From Streptomyces sp. NBC_00457 (GTDB taxonomy: Bacteria > Actinomycetota > Actinomycetes > Streptomycetales > Streptomycetaceae), in the NCBI RefSeq assembly GCF_036014015.1, contig NZ_CP107905.1, positions 3,658,001 to 3,722,000 on the forward strand: 64,000 nucleotides of DNA, written 5' to 3'. Under the pieces are notes generated by a model. It was not told the origin of the DNA. It saw only the letters and a list, made by a program, of their open reading frames with translations, and made no database searches. Below are positions 44,684 to 53,535 of the stretch, piece by piece (position 1 is the stretch's first letter; the number at the start of each line of letters is the position of its first letter). Both the position numbers and the translations under genes were made by a program.

Positions 44684-46057
44684 ATGCCCGTGCGCCCCAC
44701 CGCCGTTCTGCCCGCCCTCGTAGCCACCGCCCTCGCCGCCGCCTCTCTCACCGCCTGCGGCGGTGGATCCGGCAGTGACCCCGACACCGTGAAGGTGTCC
44801 TTCAAGCAGTCCACCGACAACAACATCAAGGTGCTGGACACGTTCCTCGGGGACATCAAGAAGCAGTTCGAGAAGGAGAACCCCGGCAAGAAGGTCGAGC
44901 TCATCCCGATCAAGGCCCCGGACGCGGAGTACTACACCAAGGTCCAGCAGATGCTCCGCTCCCCCAAGACGGCCCCCGACCTGGTCTATGAGGACACCTT
45001 CCTCATCAACTCCGACATCATCAGCGGGTACCTGAAACCCCTGGACGACTATCTCGCCAAGTGGCCGGACTGGAACCAGTTCATCGACACGGCGAAGGCC
45101 GCGGCCCGGGGCGAGGACGGGAAGACGTACGGCGTCCCGGACGGTACCGACACCCGCGGACTCTGGTTCGACAAGGCGATCTTCGCGAAGGCCGGCCTGC
45201 CCGCGAACTGGCAGCCGAAGACCTGGGACGACGTCCTCGAAGCGGCCCGCACCATCAAGGAGAAGGTCCCCGGCGTCACCCCGCTCAACGTCTACACGGG
45301 CAAGCCCGTCGGCGAGGCCGCGACGATGCAGGGCTTCGAGATGCTGCTGTACGGCACGAACGACGGCACGTCCGATCCGCTGTACGACGAGTCGTCGAAG
45401 AAGTGGATCGCGGGCAGCCAGGGTTTCAAGGACGCGCTGGCGTTCGTGGAGACCGTCTACAAGGAGAAGCTCGGCCCGGACGTCGCCGACGCCCTCGACC
45501 CGAACTTCCCCACCCGCGTCCGCGGCGAACTGCTTCCCGAGGGCAAGCTCGGCATCAACCTCGACGGCTCCTGGCTTCCGCAGGACTGGCTGGAGGGCAG
45601 CGGGCACGAGTGGCCCGAGTGGTCGGAGAAGCTCGGACTCGCCGCCATGCCCACGCAGAACGGTCAGGCACCCGGCAAGGTCAGCATGTCCGGCGGCTGG
45701 ACCTGGGCCATCCCGGACAAGGCGGCCAACCCCGATCTCGCCTTCCAGTTCATCGAGACGATGCAGACCAAGGCGAACGCCAAGAAGTGGTACATCGCCA
45801 ACTCCGGTATCGCCGTACGCAAGGACGTCGCCGCCGACCCCGAGTACGTCAAGGCGCAGCCCGGCATCAAGTTCTTCACCGACCTCGTCTCCAGCACGCA
45901 CTACCGGCCCGCCTTCAAGGCGTATCCGCAGGTGTCCACCGCCGTCCAGGAGGCGATGGAGGGCGTGACCACGGGGGACATGTCTGTGGAGGAGGCGGCG
46001 AGCGGGTACGACGAGGCACTCAAGGCGGCCACCGACGACCAGGTCGTCGAGAAGTGA
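44684..46057 (+). CDS. Sugar-binding lipoprotein of ABC importer
   Basis: This is a 457-residue solute-binding lipoprotein. The signal peptide ends in the lipobox LTAC (Cys near residue 25). The binding fold is seen in VKVSFKQSTDNNIKVLDTFL, DLVYEDTFLINSDIISGYL, YGVPDGTDTRGLWFDKAIF and GWTWAIPDKAANPDLAFQFIE. The ATG at 44684 has AGGAGG upstream. It heads a three-gene operon with two permeases and no ATPase, so a shared MsiK-like ATPase is likely. The DasR-like operator suggests aminosugar or chito-oligosaccharide uptake. This is inference from the operator, not from the protein. Confidence 0.92.
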   Translation: MPVRPTAVLPALVATALAAASLTACGGGSGSDPDTVKVSFKQSTDNNIKVLDTFLGDIKKQFEKENPGKKVELIPIKAPDAEYYTKVQQMLRSPKTAPDLVYEDTFLINSDIISGYLKPLDDYLAKWPDWNQFIDTAKAAARGEDGKTYGVPDGTDTRGLWFDKAIFAKAGLPANWQPKTWDDVLEAARTIKEKVPGVTPLNVYTGKPVGEAATMQGFEMLLYGTNDGTSDPLYDESSKKWIAGSQGFKDALAFVETVYKEKLGPDVADALDPNFPTRVRGELLPEGKLGINLDGSWLPQDWLEGSGHEWPEWSEKLGLAAMPTQNGQAPGKVSMSGGWTWAIPDKAANPDLAFQFIETMQTKANAKKWYIANSGIAVRKDVAADPEYVKAQPGIKFFTDLVSSTHYRPAFKAYPQVSTAVQEAMEGVTTGDMSVEEAASGYDEALKAATDDQVVEK

Positions 46058-46073
46058 ACGGCGGCGACCGCAC

Positions 46074-47021
46074 ATGACAGCCGCCGCACCGCACGCGGGC
46101 CCGGAGACCGCCAAGTCCCCTCCGGGCCCGCCGGGTTCACCCCCCGCGCCACCGGGCAACCAGCTACGCCGGACCCTGACCCGTGCCCTCCCCGTCTCCC
46201 CCGCCCTCGTCCTGCTGGTCCTCTTCCTCGCGGGCCCGATCGCCTACTGCGCCTACATCGCCTTCACCGACCTCCAGCTCACCGGACAGGCCGAGTCGTC
46301 GTTCGTCGGGTTCGAGAACTTCCGCAAGGCGTTCCAGGACGAGGCGTTCCTCAACGCCGTATGGCTGACGCTGGTGTTCACGGTGCTGTCGTCACTGGTC
46401 GGCCAGAACACGCTGGGGCTGGCGCTGGCGGCGCTGATGCAACGCGCCTCCAAACCCGTCCGCACCCTGGTCGGCGGCATCGTGATCACGGCGTGGGTGC
46501 TGCCGGAGGTGGTCGCCGGCTTTCTGCTGTACGCGTTCTTCCGCCGCGAGGGCACGCTGAACGCCATCCTGGACTGGCTCCATCTCCCCTCCCAGAACTG
46601 GCTGTTCACGCTGCCGATCCTCGCGGTGTCCTTCGCGAACGTATGGCGCGGCACGGCGTTCTCGATGCTGGTCTACTCGGCCGCGCTGAACGAGATCCCC
46701 AAAGAGATCACCGAGGCCGCCGAGGTGGACGGCGCGAGCGGCTGGCGCCGTATGTGGCACATCACGCTGCCGATGATCCGCCGTTCGATCGGCACGAACC
46801 TGATGCTCAACACCCTCCAGACGCTGTCCGTCTTCGGCCTGATCTGGGTGATGACCCGGGGCGGGCCGGGCGGCAAGAGCCAGACGCTCCCGCTGTTCAT
46901 GTACGAGCAGGCCTTCCAGAACAGCCTGATCGGCTACGGCACCGCGGTCGCCCTGCTCCTGCTGCTGGTCGGCTCCGCCTTCTCCCTCGTGTACATGCGC
47001 CTGCTGCGGACGGAGGTCTGA
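46074..47021 (+). CDS. Carbohydrate ABC transporter permease (MalF-type)
   Basis: This is a 315-residue inner-membrane permease. A Pro-rich cytosolic start (about 35 residues) is followed by six or so helices (VSPALVLLVLFLAGPIAYCAY, AVWLTLVFTVLSSLVGQNTLG, YGTAVALLLLLVGSAFSLVYM). The EAA loop EITEAAEVDGASGWRRMWHITLP docks the ATPase. It is 17 bases after the binding-protein gene and five before its partner permease. Confidence 0.93.
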   Translation: MTAAAPHAGPETAKSPPGPPGSPPAPPGNQLRRTLTRALPVSPALVLLVLFLAGPIAYCAYIAFTDLQLTGQAESSFVGFENFRKAFQDEAFLNAVWLTLVFTVLSSLVGQNTLGLALAALMQRASKPVRTLVGGIVITAWVLPEVVAGFLLYAFFRREGTLNAILDWLHLPSQNWLFTLPILAVSFANVWRGTAFSMLVYSAALNEIPKEITEAAEVDGASGWRRMWHITLPMIRRSIGTNLMLNTLQTLSVFGLIWVMTRGGPGGKSQTLPLFMYEQAFQNSLIGYGTAVALLLLLVGSAFSLVYMRLLRTEV

Positions 47022-47025
47022 CGCC

Positions 47026-47865
47026 ATGGCACTCACGCTCACATCCCGCCGCAAGCGGCACAAGCTGGCCGCCGACGCGGGTCTGCTGGTGGTCGCCGCG
47101 GCCTTCTGCCTGCCGCTGGCCTGGGTGGTCCTGTCCGCCGTGGACCCAGACGCGAACCTTCAGGTGAAGGCCCCCGACGGCCTCACCTTCGACAACTTCG
47201 ACGCGATCCTGACCCAGGACATCACCTTCACACCGCTGCTGAACAGCCTGATCCTGTGCGGCGGCGCGACCCTGCTGACGGTGGTCTGCGCGGCACTGGC
47301 CGCGTACCCCTTGTCCCGCTTCCGCTCCCGCCTGAACCGCCCCTTCCTGCTGACGATCCTCTTCGCGACGAGCCTGCCGATCACGGCGATCATGGTGCCG
47401 GTGTACGCGCTGTTCGTGCAGGTCGATCTGATCGACACCATGCAGGGCACGATCTTCTTCTTCGCCGCCTCCCAACTCCCTTTCGCCATCTGGCTGATGA
47501 AGAACTTCATGGATGGCGTGCCGAAGGAGCTGGAGGAGGCGGCGTGGACGGACGGGGCGTCGTCCTTCCAGTCGCTGATCCGGATCGTGCTGCCGCTGAT
47601 GGGGCCCGGGGTGTCGGTGGTGACCGTGTTCTCGTTCGTGATGATGTGGGGGAACTTCTTCGTCCCCTTCATGCTGCTGCTCACGCCGGACCAGATGCCG
47701 GCGGCGGTGAGCATCAACGAGTTCTTCGGCAACCGTGGGACGGTCGTGTACGGGCAGCTGGCGGCGTTCTCGATCGTCTACTCGACGCCGGTGATCCTGC
47801 TGTACGTACTGGTCGCCCGCCGGCTGGGGGGCGGGTTCGCGCTGGGCGGGGCGGTCAAGGGGTGA
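47026..47865 (+). CDS. Carbohydrate ABC transporter permease (MalG-type)
   Basis: This is a 279-residue permease with about six helices (AGLLVVAAAFCLPLAWVVLS, LILCGGATLLTVVCAALAAY, LAAFSIVYSTPVILLYVLVA) and EAA loop ELEEAAWTDGASSFQSLIRIVLP. It completes the importer with the binding protein and the MalF-type permease. No sugar-processing enzyme is in the operon. The 335 bases after it (47866-48200) hold no gene. They contain a small inverted repeat (48103-48124) and the promoter region of the next gene. Confidence 0.93.
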   Translation: MALTLTSRRKRHKLAADAGLLVVAAAFCLPLAWVVLSAVDPDANLQVKAPDGLTFDNFDAILTQDITFTPLLNSLILCGGATLLTVVCAALAAYPLSRFRSRLNRPFLLTILFATSLPITAIMVPVYALFVQVDLIDTMQGTIFFFAASQLPFAIWLMKNFMDGVPKELEEAAWTDGASSFQSLIRIVLPLMGPGVSVVTVFSFVMMWGNFFVPFMLLLTPDQMPAAVSINEFFGNRGTVVYGQLAAFSIVYSTPVILLYVLVARRLGGGFALGGAVKG

Positions 47866-48102
47866 GGGGTTCGGTTTGCGCCGCGGGCTTTCCCCCGCAC
47901 ATGCCCGACAGATGTGCGATCCGTGCGGTGCGTGGGGAAGCGAGCCACCGGACCCGCCGTCACGAAGTGCCGGACCGGCGGCACGGGGCAAGGCGCGCGC
48001 ATATGCCCCTCTACCTTGCCATTCCCAAGGCGACCGCCCGCATCCGGGGCGACCGGAGGACCGTACCGGCACCTCACCGGGCACCCTTCGGCCACCTCGA
48101 CA

Positions 48103-48124
48103 GTTTCGGACACCTGACCGAAAC
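48103..48124. promoter_or_regulatory. Inverted repeat upstream of the HTH regulator gene
   Basis: GTTTCGG and CCGAAAC are separated by eight bases, about 75 bases before the regulator start. It may be an operator, possibly for the regulator itself. No other signal in the 335-base gap is convincing except a TAACTT -10 candidate at about 48188-48193. Confidence 0.4.
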
Positions 48125-48200
48125 CGTACGTTCCTACAATCCGTGATCCTGGCCGAACAGACCGTAGTCACCGCAGCGTCGCGCCCCTAACTTGTGGCGC

Positions 48201-48914
48201 GTGCGCCGACCCCCCGCTCTGCCGAACCAGCCCGGTCCTCCCTTCAACGCCACCGCCGCCCAAAGACTCCGTGCCGCCCTCGGCATGGGCCCCGAACATG
48301 TCGCCCGCGACTTGCAGGCCTCGTACGGCATGCCGTACGCCACCCCGGATCTCGTCATCGCCTGGGAACACGGCACCCTCTCCCCCACCAGCTCCGAACT
48401 CAGCGCGCTCGCGGGCGTGTTGTGGTGCTCGCAGGGTGAGCTGATCGGGCAGCCGCGGACCCTGCGCGAGCACCGCATCGCCCGTGGGATCGCGCCCGAC
48501 GACGTCGCCCGTACCCTCGGCCTTGAACTCGCGGCGTATCTGCGGATGGAGGAGACCGGCGACTGGCGCGGCACCGACCGTCAAGCCGCCGTCCTCGCCT
48601 CCCTGCTCGACCTGTCCATCCCCGACTTCGCCACCGTCACCGGCCGCGACCCGAAGCTCGCCGAGCTGCTGCGCAGCGCGGTGACGACACGCTGGCAGGC
48701 GTACGTCCGGCCGGTCGCGAAGCTGCTGCCCCTGGACCGGCGGCTCCTGGAGGTCACGCTCCAGGAGCTGTACGACGACTATCAGGGGCGGATGGTCGCC
48801 ACGCTCAGCTGGGGCGGCGGCAGCGACGGCTCGGACCGGTACGGCCGCGAGTTCCTCGACCGGATCCTCGACCTCTTCTGGACCAGGGTCGGTGATCGCT
48901 CGCCGGGCGTGTGA
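48201..48914 (+). CDS. Helix-turn-helix (Xre-like) regulator
   Basis: This is a 237-residue putative DNA-binding protein with two Xre-like segments: an N-terminal one (NATAAQRLRAALGMGPEHVARDLQASYGMPYATPDLVIAWEHG) and a second (LREHRIARGIAPDDVARTLGLELAAYLRMEETGDW). The C-terminal helical domain (LAELLRSAVTTRWQAYVRPVAKLL to ILDLFWTRV) has no assigned function. The GTG at 48201 closely follows a TAACTT box, suggesting a leaderless mRNA; a TTG at 48192 is an alternative. It is convergent with pfkA, seven bases apart. It appears to be a Streptomyces-type conserved regulator whose targets are unknown. Confidence 0.82.
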   Translation: MRRPPALPNQPGPPFNATAAQRLRAALGMGPEHVARDLQASYGMPYATPDLVIAWEHGTLSPTSSELSALAGVLWCSQGELIGQPRTLREHRIARGIAPDDVARTLGLELAAYLRMEETGDWRGTDRQAAVLASLLDLSIPDFATVTGRDPKLAELLRSAVTTRWQAYVRPVAKLLPLDRRLLEVTLQELYDDYQGRMVATLSWGGGSDGSDRYGREFLDRILDLFWTRVGDRSPGV

Positions 48915-48921
48915 AGGGTGT

Positions 48922-49947
48922 CTAGAACACCGACTCCGCCTCGTCCATACGGTCCTTGGGCACCGTCTTCAGCTCGGTCACCGCTTCCGCCAGCGGCACC
49001 ATCTTGATGTCCGTGCCGCGCAGCGCGGTCATCTTGCCGAACTCGCCCCGGTGCGCGGCCTCGACCGCGTGCCAGCCGAAGCGGGTGGCGAGGACGCGGT
49101 CGTACGCGGTCGGTACGCCGCCACGCTGGACGTGGCCGAGGATGACCGGCTTGGCCTCCTTGCCGAGCCGCCGCTCCAGCTCGTACGCCAGCGCCGTACC
49201 GATGCCCTGGAAGCGCTCGTGGCCGAACTGGTCGATGGCGCCCTTGCCGTAGTCCATGCTGCCCTCGGCGGGGTGGGCGCCCTCGGCCACGCACAGGACC
49301 GCGAACTTCTTCCCGCGGGCGAAGCGCTCCTCGACCATCTTGACCAGGTCGCCCGGGTCGAAGGCCCGCTCGGGCAGGCAGATGCCGTGGGCGCCGGCGG
49401 CCATGCCGGACTCCAGCGCGATCCAGCCGGCGTGCCGGCCCATGACCTCGACGACCATGACGCGCTGGTGCGACTCGGCGGTGGTCTTGAGGCGGTCCAT
49501 CGCCTCCGTGGCCACGCCCACCGCCGTGTCGAAGCCGAAGGTGCGGTCCGTGGACGAGATGTCGTTGTCGATCGTCTTCGGTACGCCGACGACCGGCAGG
49601 CCCACATCCGACAGCATGCGTGCCGCCGTCAGCGTGCCCTCGCCGCCGATCGGGATGAGCGCGTCGATGCCGAACTCGCGCATCTCGTCCTCGGCCCCCT
49701 CACAGGCCTCGCGCAGTCGGTCGCGCTGGAGGCGGGAGGAGCCGAGGATGGTGCCACCGCGGGCGAGGATGCCGCTGACCGCGTCCAGGTCGAGGTTGCG
49801 GAAGCGGCCGTCGAGCAGTCCCGCGTAACCGTCCTCGAAACCGATCACCTCGTCGCCGTAGTGCGCGACCGCTCGGTGCACGACCGACCGGATCACGGCG
49901 TTCAGGCCGGGGCAGTCGCCGCCTGCGGTGAGAACTCCGATACGCAT
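48922..49947 (-). CDS. pfkA: 6-phosphofructokinase
   Basis: This is a 341-residue phosphofructokinase that makes fructose-1,6-bisphosphate in glycolysis. Motifs are the phosphate-binding GGDCPGLNAVIRS, the second glycine motif IGGEGTLTAARML (a Gly after the acidic residue favours ATP over pyrophosphate), the catalytic GVPKTIDNDISSTDRTFGFDTAV and EVMGRHAGWIALESG. Length and motifs fit the actinobacterial group III PFK. The start is the ATG at 49947 behind AGGAG. It is divergent from pta-ackA and close to pyk, so the key glycolytic and acetate genes are clustered. Confidence 0.95.
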   Translation of the reverse strand: MRIGVLTAGGDCPGLNAVIRSVVHRAVAHYGDEVIGFEDGYAGLLDGRFRNLDLDAVSGILARGGTILGSSRLQRDRLREACEGAEDEMREFGIDALIPIGGEGTLTAARMLSDVGLPVVGVPKTIDNDISSTDRTFGFDTAVGVATEAMDRLKTTAESHQRVMVVEVMGRHAGWIALESGMAAGAHGICLPERAFDPGDLVKMVEERFARGKKFAVLCVAEGAHPAEGSMDYGKGAIDQFGHERFQGIGTALAYELERRLGKEAKPVILGHVQRGGVPTAYDRVLATRFGWHAVEAAHRGEFGKMTALRGTDIKMVPLAEAVTELKTVPKDRMDEAESVF

Positions 49948-50156
49948 CGTGCTGTGTCTCCTGCTCGCTGTTGACACCGGTGAGCCAGTCCGATTGTTTC
50001 ACGTCGCCCAGGGGGACCCGACTTCCCCAAAGCCGGCGGGCGCCTTATCCACCGACAAGGGTATTGTCAAGAGGGTTCTGCTCACCCCGGTGGGCGATTT
50101 TTGTGAGCCATAAAACAGGCCAAAACACACCCCAGCAGACGAAACGGAGAGCACGC

Positions 50157-52247
50157 GTGACGCGCAGCGTGTACGTGACCGGTATCGACCGCGGCGACGG
50201 CCGCCAGGTCGTCGAGCTGGGGGTCATGGAACTGCTGACCCGGCAGGTCGACCGGGTGGGCGTCTTCCGCCCCCTCGTCCACGACGGACCGGACCGGCTG
50301 TTCGAGCTGCTGCGCGCCCGGTACCGGCTCTCGCAGGACCCGGCGACGGTCTACGGCATGGACTACCACGAGGCGTCCGCGCTCCAGGCCGAGCAGGGAG
50401 CCGACGAGCTGGTCTCCACCCTCGTCGACCGCTTCCATCTCGTCGCCCGGGACTACGACGTCGTCCTCGTCCTCGGCACCGACTACGCCGACACCCAGTT
50501 CCCGGACGAGCTGTCCCTCAACGCCCGGTTGGCGAACGAGTTCGGCGCGTCCGTGATCCCGGTGGTCGGCGGCCGGGGGCAGAGCGCCGAGTCCGTGCTC
50601 GCCGAGACCCGCAACGCCTACCGCGCCTACGACGGCCTCGGCTGCGACGTCCTCGCCATGGTCACCAACCGGGTCGCCCGCGAGGACCGTGACGGCATCG
50701 CCGAACGGCTCACCGACCGGCTGCCGGTGCCCTGCTACGTCGTGCCGGACGAGCCCGCCCTCTCCGCGCCGACCGTCGCCCAGATCAGTCACGCCCTCGG
50801 TGCCAAGGTGGTGCTCGGCGACGACTCCGGGCTCGCCCGTGACGCGCTCGACTTCGTCTTCGGCGGCGCGATGCTGCCCAACTTCCTGAGCGCCCTGACC
50901 CCGGGCTGCCTGGTCGTCACGCCGGGCGACCGCGCCGACCTGGTCGTCGGCTCGCTCGCCGCGCACAGCGCCGGCACCCCGCCCATAGCCGGCGTACTCC
51001 TGACGCTCAACGAAGTGCCCAGCGACGAGATCCTCACCCTCGCCGCCCGCCTCGCCCCCGGAACCCCGGTCCTCTCGGTCTCCGGCAACAGTTTCCCGAC
51101 CGCCGCCGAACTCTTCGGTTTGGAAGGGAAGTTGAACGCGGCCACCCCGCGCAAGGCGGAGACCGCGCTCGGCCTGTTCGAGCGGTACGCCGACACCGGC
51201 GACCTGCTGAAGCGGGTCAGCGCCCCCAGCAGCGACCGCGTCACCCCCATGATGTTCGAGCACAAGCTCCTCGAACAGGCCCGCTCCGACATGCGCCGCG
51301 TCGTCCTCCCGGAGGGCACCGAGCCCCGCGTCCTGCACGCCGCCGAGGTGCTGCTGCGCCGCGGCGTCTGCGACCTCACCCTCCTCGGCCCGGTCGACCA
51401 GATCCGCAAGAAGGCCGCCGACCTCGGCATCGACCTCGGCGACTCCCAGCTGATCGACCCGGCCACCAGCGAACTGCGCGACGGCTTCGCCGAGCAGTAC
51501 GCGGCCCTGCGCGCCCACAAGGGCGTGACGGTGGAGCTGGCGTACGACGTGGTCTCCGACGTGAACTACTTCGGCACGCTGATGGTGCAGGAGGGCCTGG
51601 CCGACGGCATGGTGTCCGGCTCGGTCCACTCCACGGCGGCCACGATCCGCCCCGGCTTCGAGATCATCAAGACCAAGCCGGACGCGTCGATCGTCTCCTC
51701 CGTCTTCTTCATGTGCCTCGCCGACAAGGTCCTCGTCTACGGCGACTGCGCAGTCAACCCCGACCCGAACGCCGAGCAGCTCGCCGACATCGCCATCCAG
51801 TCCGCCGCGACCGCCCAGCAGTTCGGCGTGGAGCCGCGGATCGCGATGCTGTCGTACTCGACCGGTACGTCCGGCTCGGGCGCCGACGTCGACAAGGTGC
51901 GCGAGGCGACCGAGCTGGTACGGGAGAGGCGTCCCGACCTGAAGATCGAGGGGCCGATCCAGTACGACGCCGCCGTGGAGCCGACCGTCGCCCGCACCAA
52001 GCTGCCGGAGTCCGAAGTCGCCGGTCAGGCCAGCGTGTTGATCTTCCCCGACCTGAACACCGGCAACAACACCTACAAGGCCGTGCAGCGTTCGGCCGGC
52101 ACGATCGCCGTCGGCCCGGTCCTCCAGGGTCTGCGCAAGCCGGTCAACGACCTCTCCCGCGGTGCCCTCGTCCAGGACATCGTCAACACCGTCGCCATCA
52201 CGGCGATCCAGGCCCAGACCCCCAGCGAGAAGGCAACCGCACAGTGA
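50157..52247 (+). CDS. pta: Phosphate acetyltransferase
   Basis: This is a 696-residue enzyme converting acetyl-CoA and phosphate into acetyl phosphate. It is the long form. The N-terminal BioD-like P-loop domain is degenerate (SVYVTGIDRGDGRQVVELGVM). A DRTGG domain follows (about 215-330), and the C-terminal catalytic domain is seen in RRVVLPEGTEPRVLHAAEVL, GLADGMVSGSVHSTAATIRP and MLSYSTGTSGSGADVDKV. The start is the GTG at 50157 behind ACGGAGA. The stop overlaps the ackA start (GTGA), so the two are coupled. With AckA it makes acetate plus ATP in overflow metabolism, or activates acetate in reverse. Confidence 0.95.
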   Translation: MTRSVYVTGIDRGDGRQVVELGVMELLTRQVDRVGVFRPLVHDGPDRLFELLRARYRLSQDPATVYGMDYHEASALQAEQGADELVSTLVDRFHLVARDYDVVLVLGTDYADTQFPDELSLNARLANEFGASVIPVVGGRGQSAESVLAETRNAYRAYDGLGCDVLAMVTNRVAREDRDGIAERLTDRLPVPCYVVPDEPALSAPTVAQISHALGAKVVLGDDSGLARDALDFVFGGAMLPNFLSALTPGCLVVTPGDRADLVVGSLAAHSAGTPPIAGVLLTLNEVPSDEILTLAARLAPGTPVLSVSGNSFPTAAELFGLEGKLNAATPRKAETALGLFERYADTGDLLKRVSAPSSDRVTPMMFEHKLLEQARSDMRRVVLPEGTEPRVLHAAEVLLRRGVCDLTLLGPVDQIRKKAADLGIDLGDSQLIDPATSELRDGFAEQYAALRAHKGVTVELAYDVVSDVNYFGTLMVQEGLADGMVSGSVHSTAATIRPGFEIIKTKPDASIVSSVFFMCLADKVLVYGDCAVNPDPNAEQLADIAIQSAATAQQFGVEPRIAMLSYSTGTSGSGADVDKVREATELVRERRPDLKIEGPIQYDAAVEPTVARTKLPESEVAGQASVLIFPDLNTGNNTYKAVQRSAGTIAVGPVLQGLRKPVNDLSRGALVQDIVNTVAITAIQAQTPSEKATAQ

Positions 52248-53461
52248 GCTCGACGCGTGTCCTCGTCCTCAACTCCGGCTCCTCGTCGGTGAAGTACCAG
52301 CTGCTCGACATGCGCGACGGCAGCCGGCTGGCGGTGGGCCTGGTCGAGCGGATCGGTGAGGAGACGTCGCGGCTCAAGCACACCCCCCTCGCGACCGGCG
52401 AGTCCCGTGAGTGGACCGGCCCGATGGCCGACCACGAGGCCGCGCTGAAGGCCGTATCGGAAGAACTGGCGAAGGACGGGCTCGGCCTCGACTCGCCGGA
52501 GCTGGCCGCGATCGGCCACCGGGTGGTGCACGGCGGGAAGCTCTTCACCGAGCCGACCGTGATCGACGACGCCGTCCTCGCCGAGATCGAGCGGCTGATC
52601 CCGGTCGCCCCGCTGCACAACCCCGCCAACCTCACCGGCATCCGCACCGCCCAGGCGCTGCGCCCCGACCTGCCCCAGGTCGCCGTCTTCGACACCGCGT
52701 TCCACACGACGATGCCGGAGTCGGCGGCGCGCTACGCGATCGACGTGAAGACCGCCGACGAGCACCGGATCCGCCGGTACGGCTTCCACGGGACGTCGCA
52801 CGCGTACGTCTCCCGGGCGACCGCGAAGCTGCTGGGCAAGGACCCTTCCGAGGTCAATGTGATCGTCCTGCACCTCGGAAACGGGGCGTCCGCCTCGGCG
52901 GTCGAGGGCGGTCGATGTGTCGACACCTCCATGGGGCTGACGCCTTTGGAGGGGCTGGTGATGGGTACGCGGTCCGGGGACATGGATCCTGCCGTCATCT
53001 TCCATTTGATGCGTGTTGGCGGAATGTCCACGGACGAGATCGACACTCTTCTCAACAAGAAGAGTGGGCTGATCGGTCTGTGCGGGGACAACGACATGCG
53101 GGAGATCCGCCGCCGGATCGACGAAGGTGACGAACAGGCGAAGCTGGCCTTCGACATCTACATTCACCGGCTGAAGAAGTACATCGGCGCCTATTACGCC
53201 GTACTCGGACGGGTGGACGCGGTCGCCTTCACAGCGGGAGTCGGGGAAAACGCGAGCCCGGTGCGGGAAGCTGCCGTGGCGGGCCTGGAGGCGCTGGGAC
53301 TGGCCGTCGACAGCGAGCTGAACGCCGTACGGAGTGACGAGCCGCGGCTGATCTCGCCGGAGTCCGCGCGGGTCGCCGTAGCCGTGGTGCCGACCGATGA
53401 GGAACTGGAGATTGCGACACAGACGTACGCGCTCGTAAACGATTCTCGGAATCTCACCTGA
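52244..53461 (+). CDS. ackA: Acetate kinase
   Basis: This is a 405-residue kinase interconverting acetyl phosphate plus ADP with acetate plus ATP. Signature motifs are VLVLNSGSSSVKYQL at the N-terminus, FDTAFHTTMPE, RYGFHGTSHAYVS, LHLGNGASASA, DTSMGLTPLEGLVMGTRSGDMDP and FTAGVGENA. The start is the GTG at 52244, which overlaps the pta stop. It is followed 74 bases later by pyk, which has its own promoter. Confidence 0.96.
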   Translation: MSSTRVLVLNSGSSSVKYQLLDMRDGSRLAVGLVERIGEETSRLKHTPLATGESREWTGPMADHEAALKAVSEELAKDGLGLDSPELAAIGHRVVHGGKLFTEPTVIDDAVLAEIERLIPVAPLHNPANLTGIRTAQALRPDLPQVAVFDTAFHTTMPESAARYAIDVKTADEHRIRRYGFHGTSHAYVSRATAKLLGKDPSEVNVIVLHLGNGASASAVEGGRCVDTSMGLTPLEGLVMGTRSGDMDPAVIFHLMRVGGMSTDEIDTLLNKKSGLIGLCGDNDMREIRRRIDEGDEQAKLAFDIYIHRLKKYIGAYYAVLGRVDAVAFTAGVGENASPVREAAVAGLEALGLAVDSELNAVRSDEPRLISPESARVAVAVVPTDEELEIATQTYALVNDSRNLT

Positions 53462-53494
53462 GCGGCATCCCGCCCCTTTGCACTTTCCGCCAGA

Positions 53495-53528
53495 CGGAAT
53501 ATTCCGCAGCGAAACAAACCGATAGGAT
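53495..53528 (+). promoter_or_regulatory. pyk promoter with palindrome
   Basis: TAGGAT (53523-53528) lies seven bases before the ATG at 53536, so the mRNA is probably leaderless. The perfect palindrome CGGAATATTCCG (53495-53506) sits where the -35 box should be and is a likely operator. Confidence 0.6.
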
Positions 53529-53535
53529 CGCCCCC

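Noticed and set aside
50049..50057. TTGTCGGTG on the minus strand in the pfkA-pta gap, as a second DNA-damage promoter
   Set aside because: The required TAnnnT at eight bases downstream is absent, and the site lies about 100 bases from the pfkA start, so the match is partial only.
50095..50116. TTGTGA-like sequence upstream of pta as a Rex (redox) operator
   Set aside because: Only one half site (TTGTGA) is present; the matching TCACAA half is missing.
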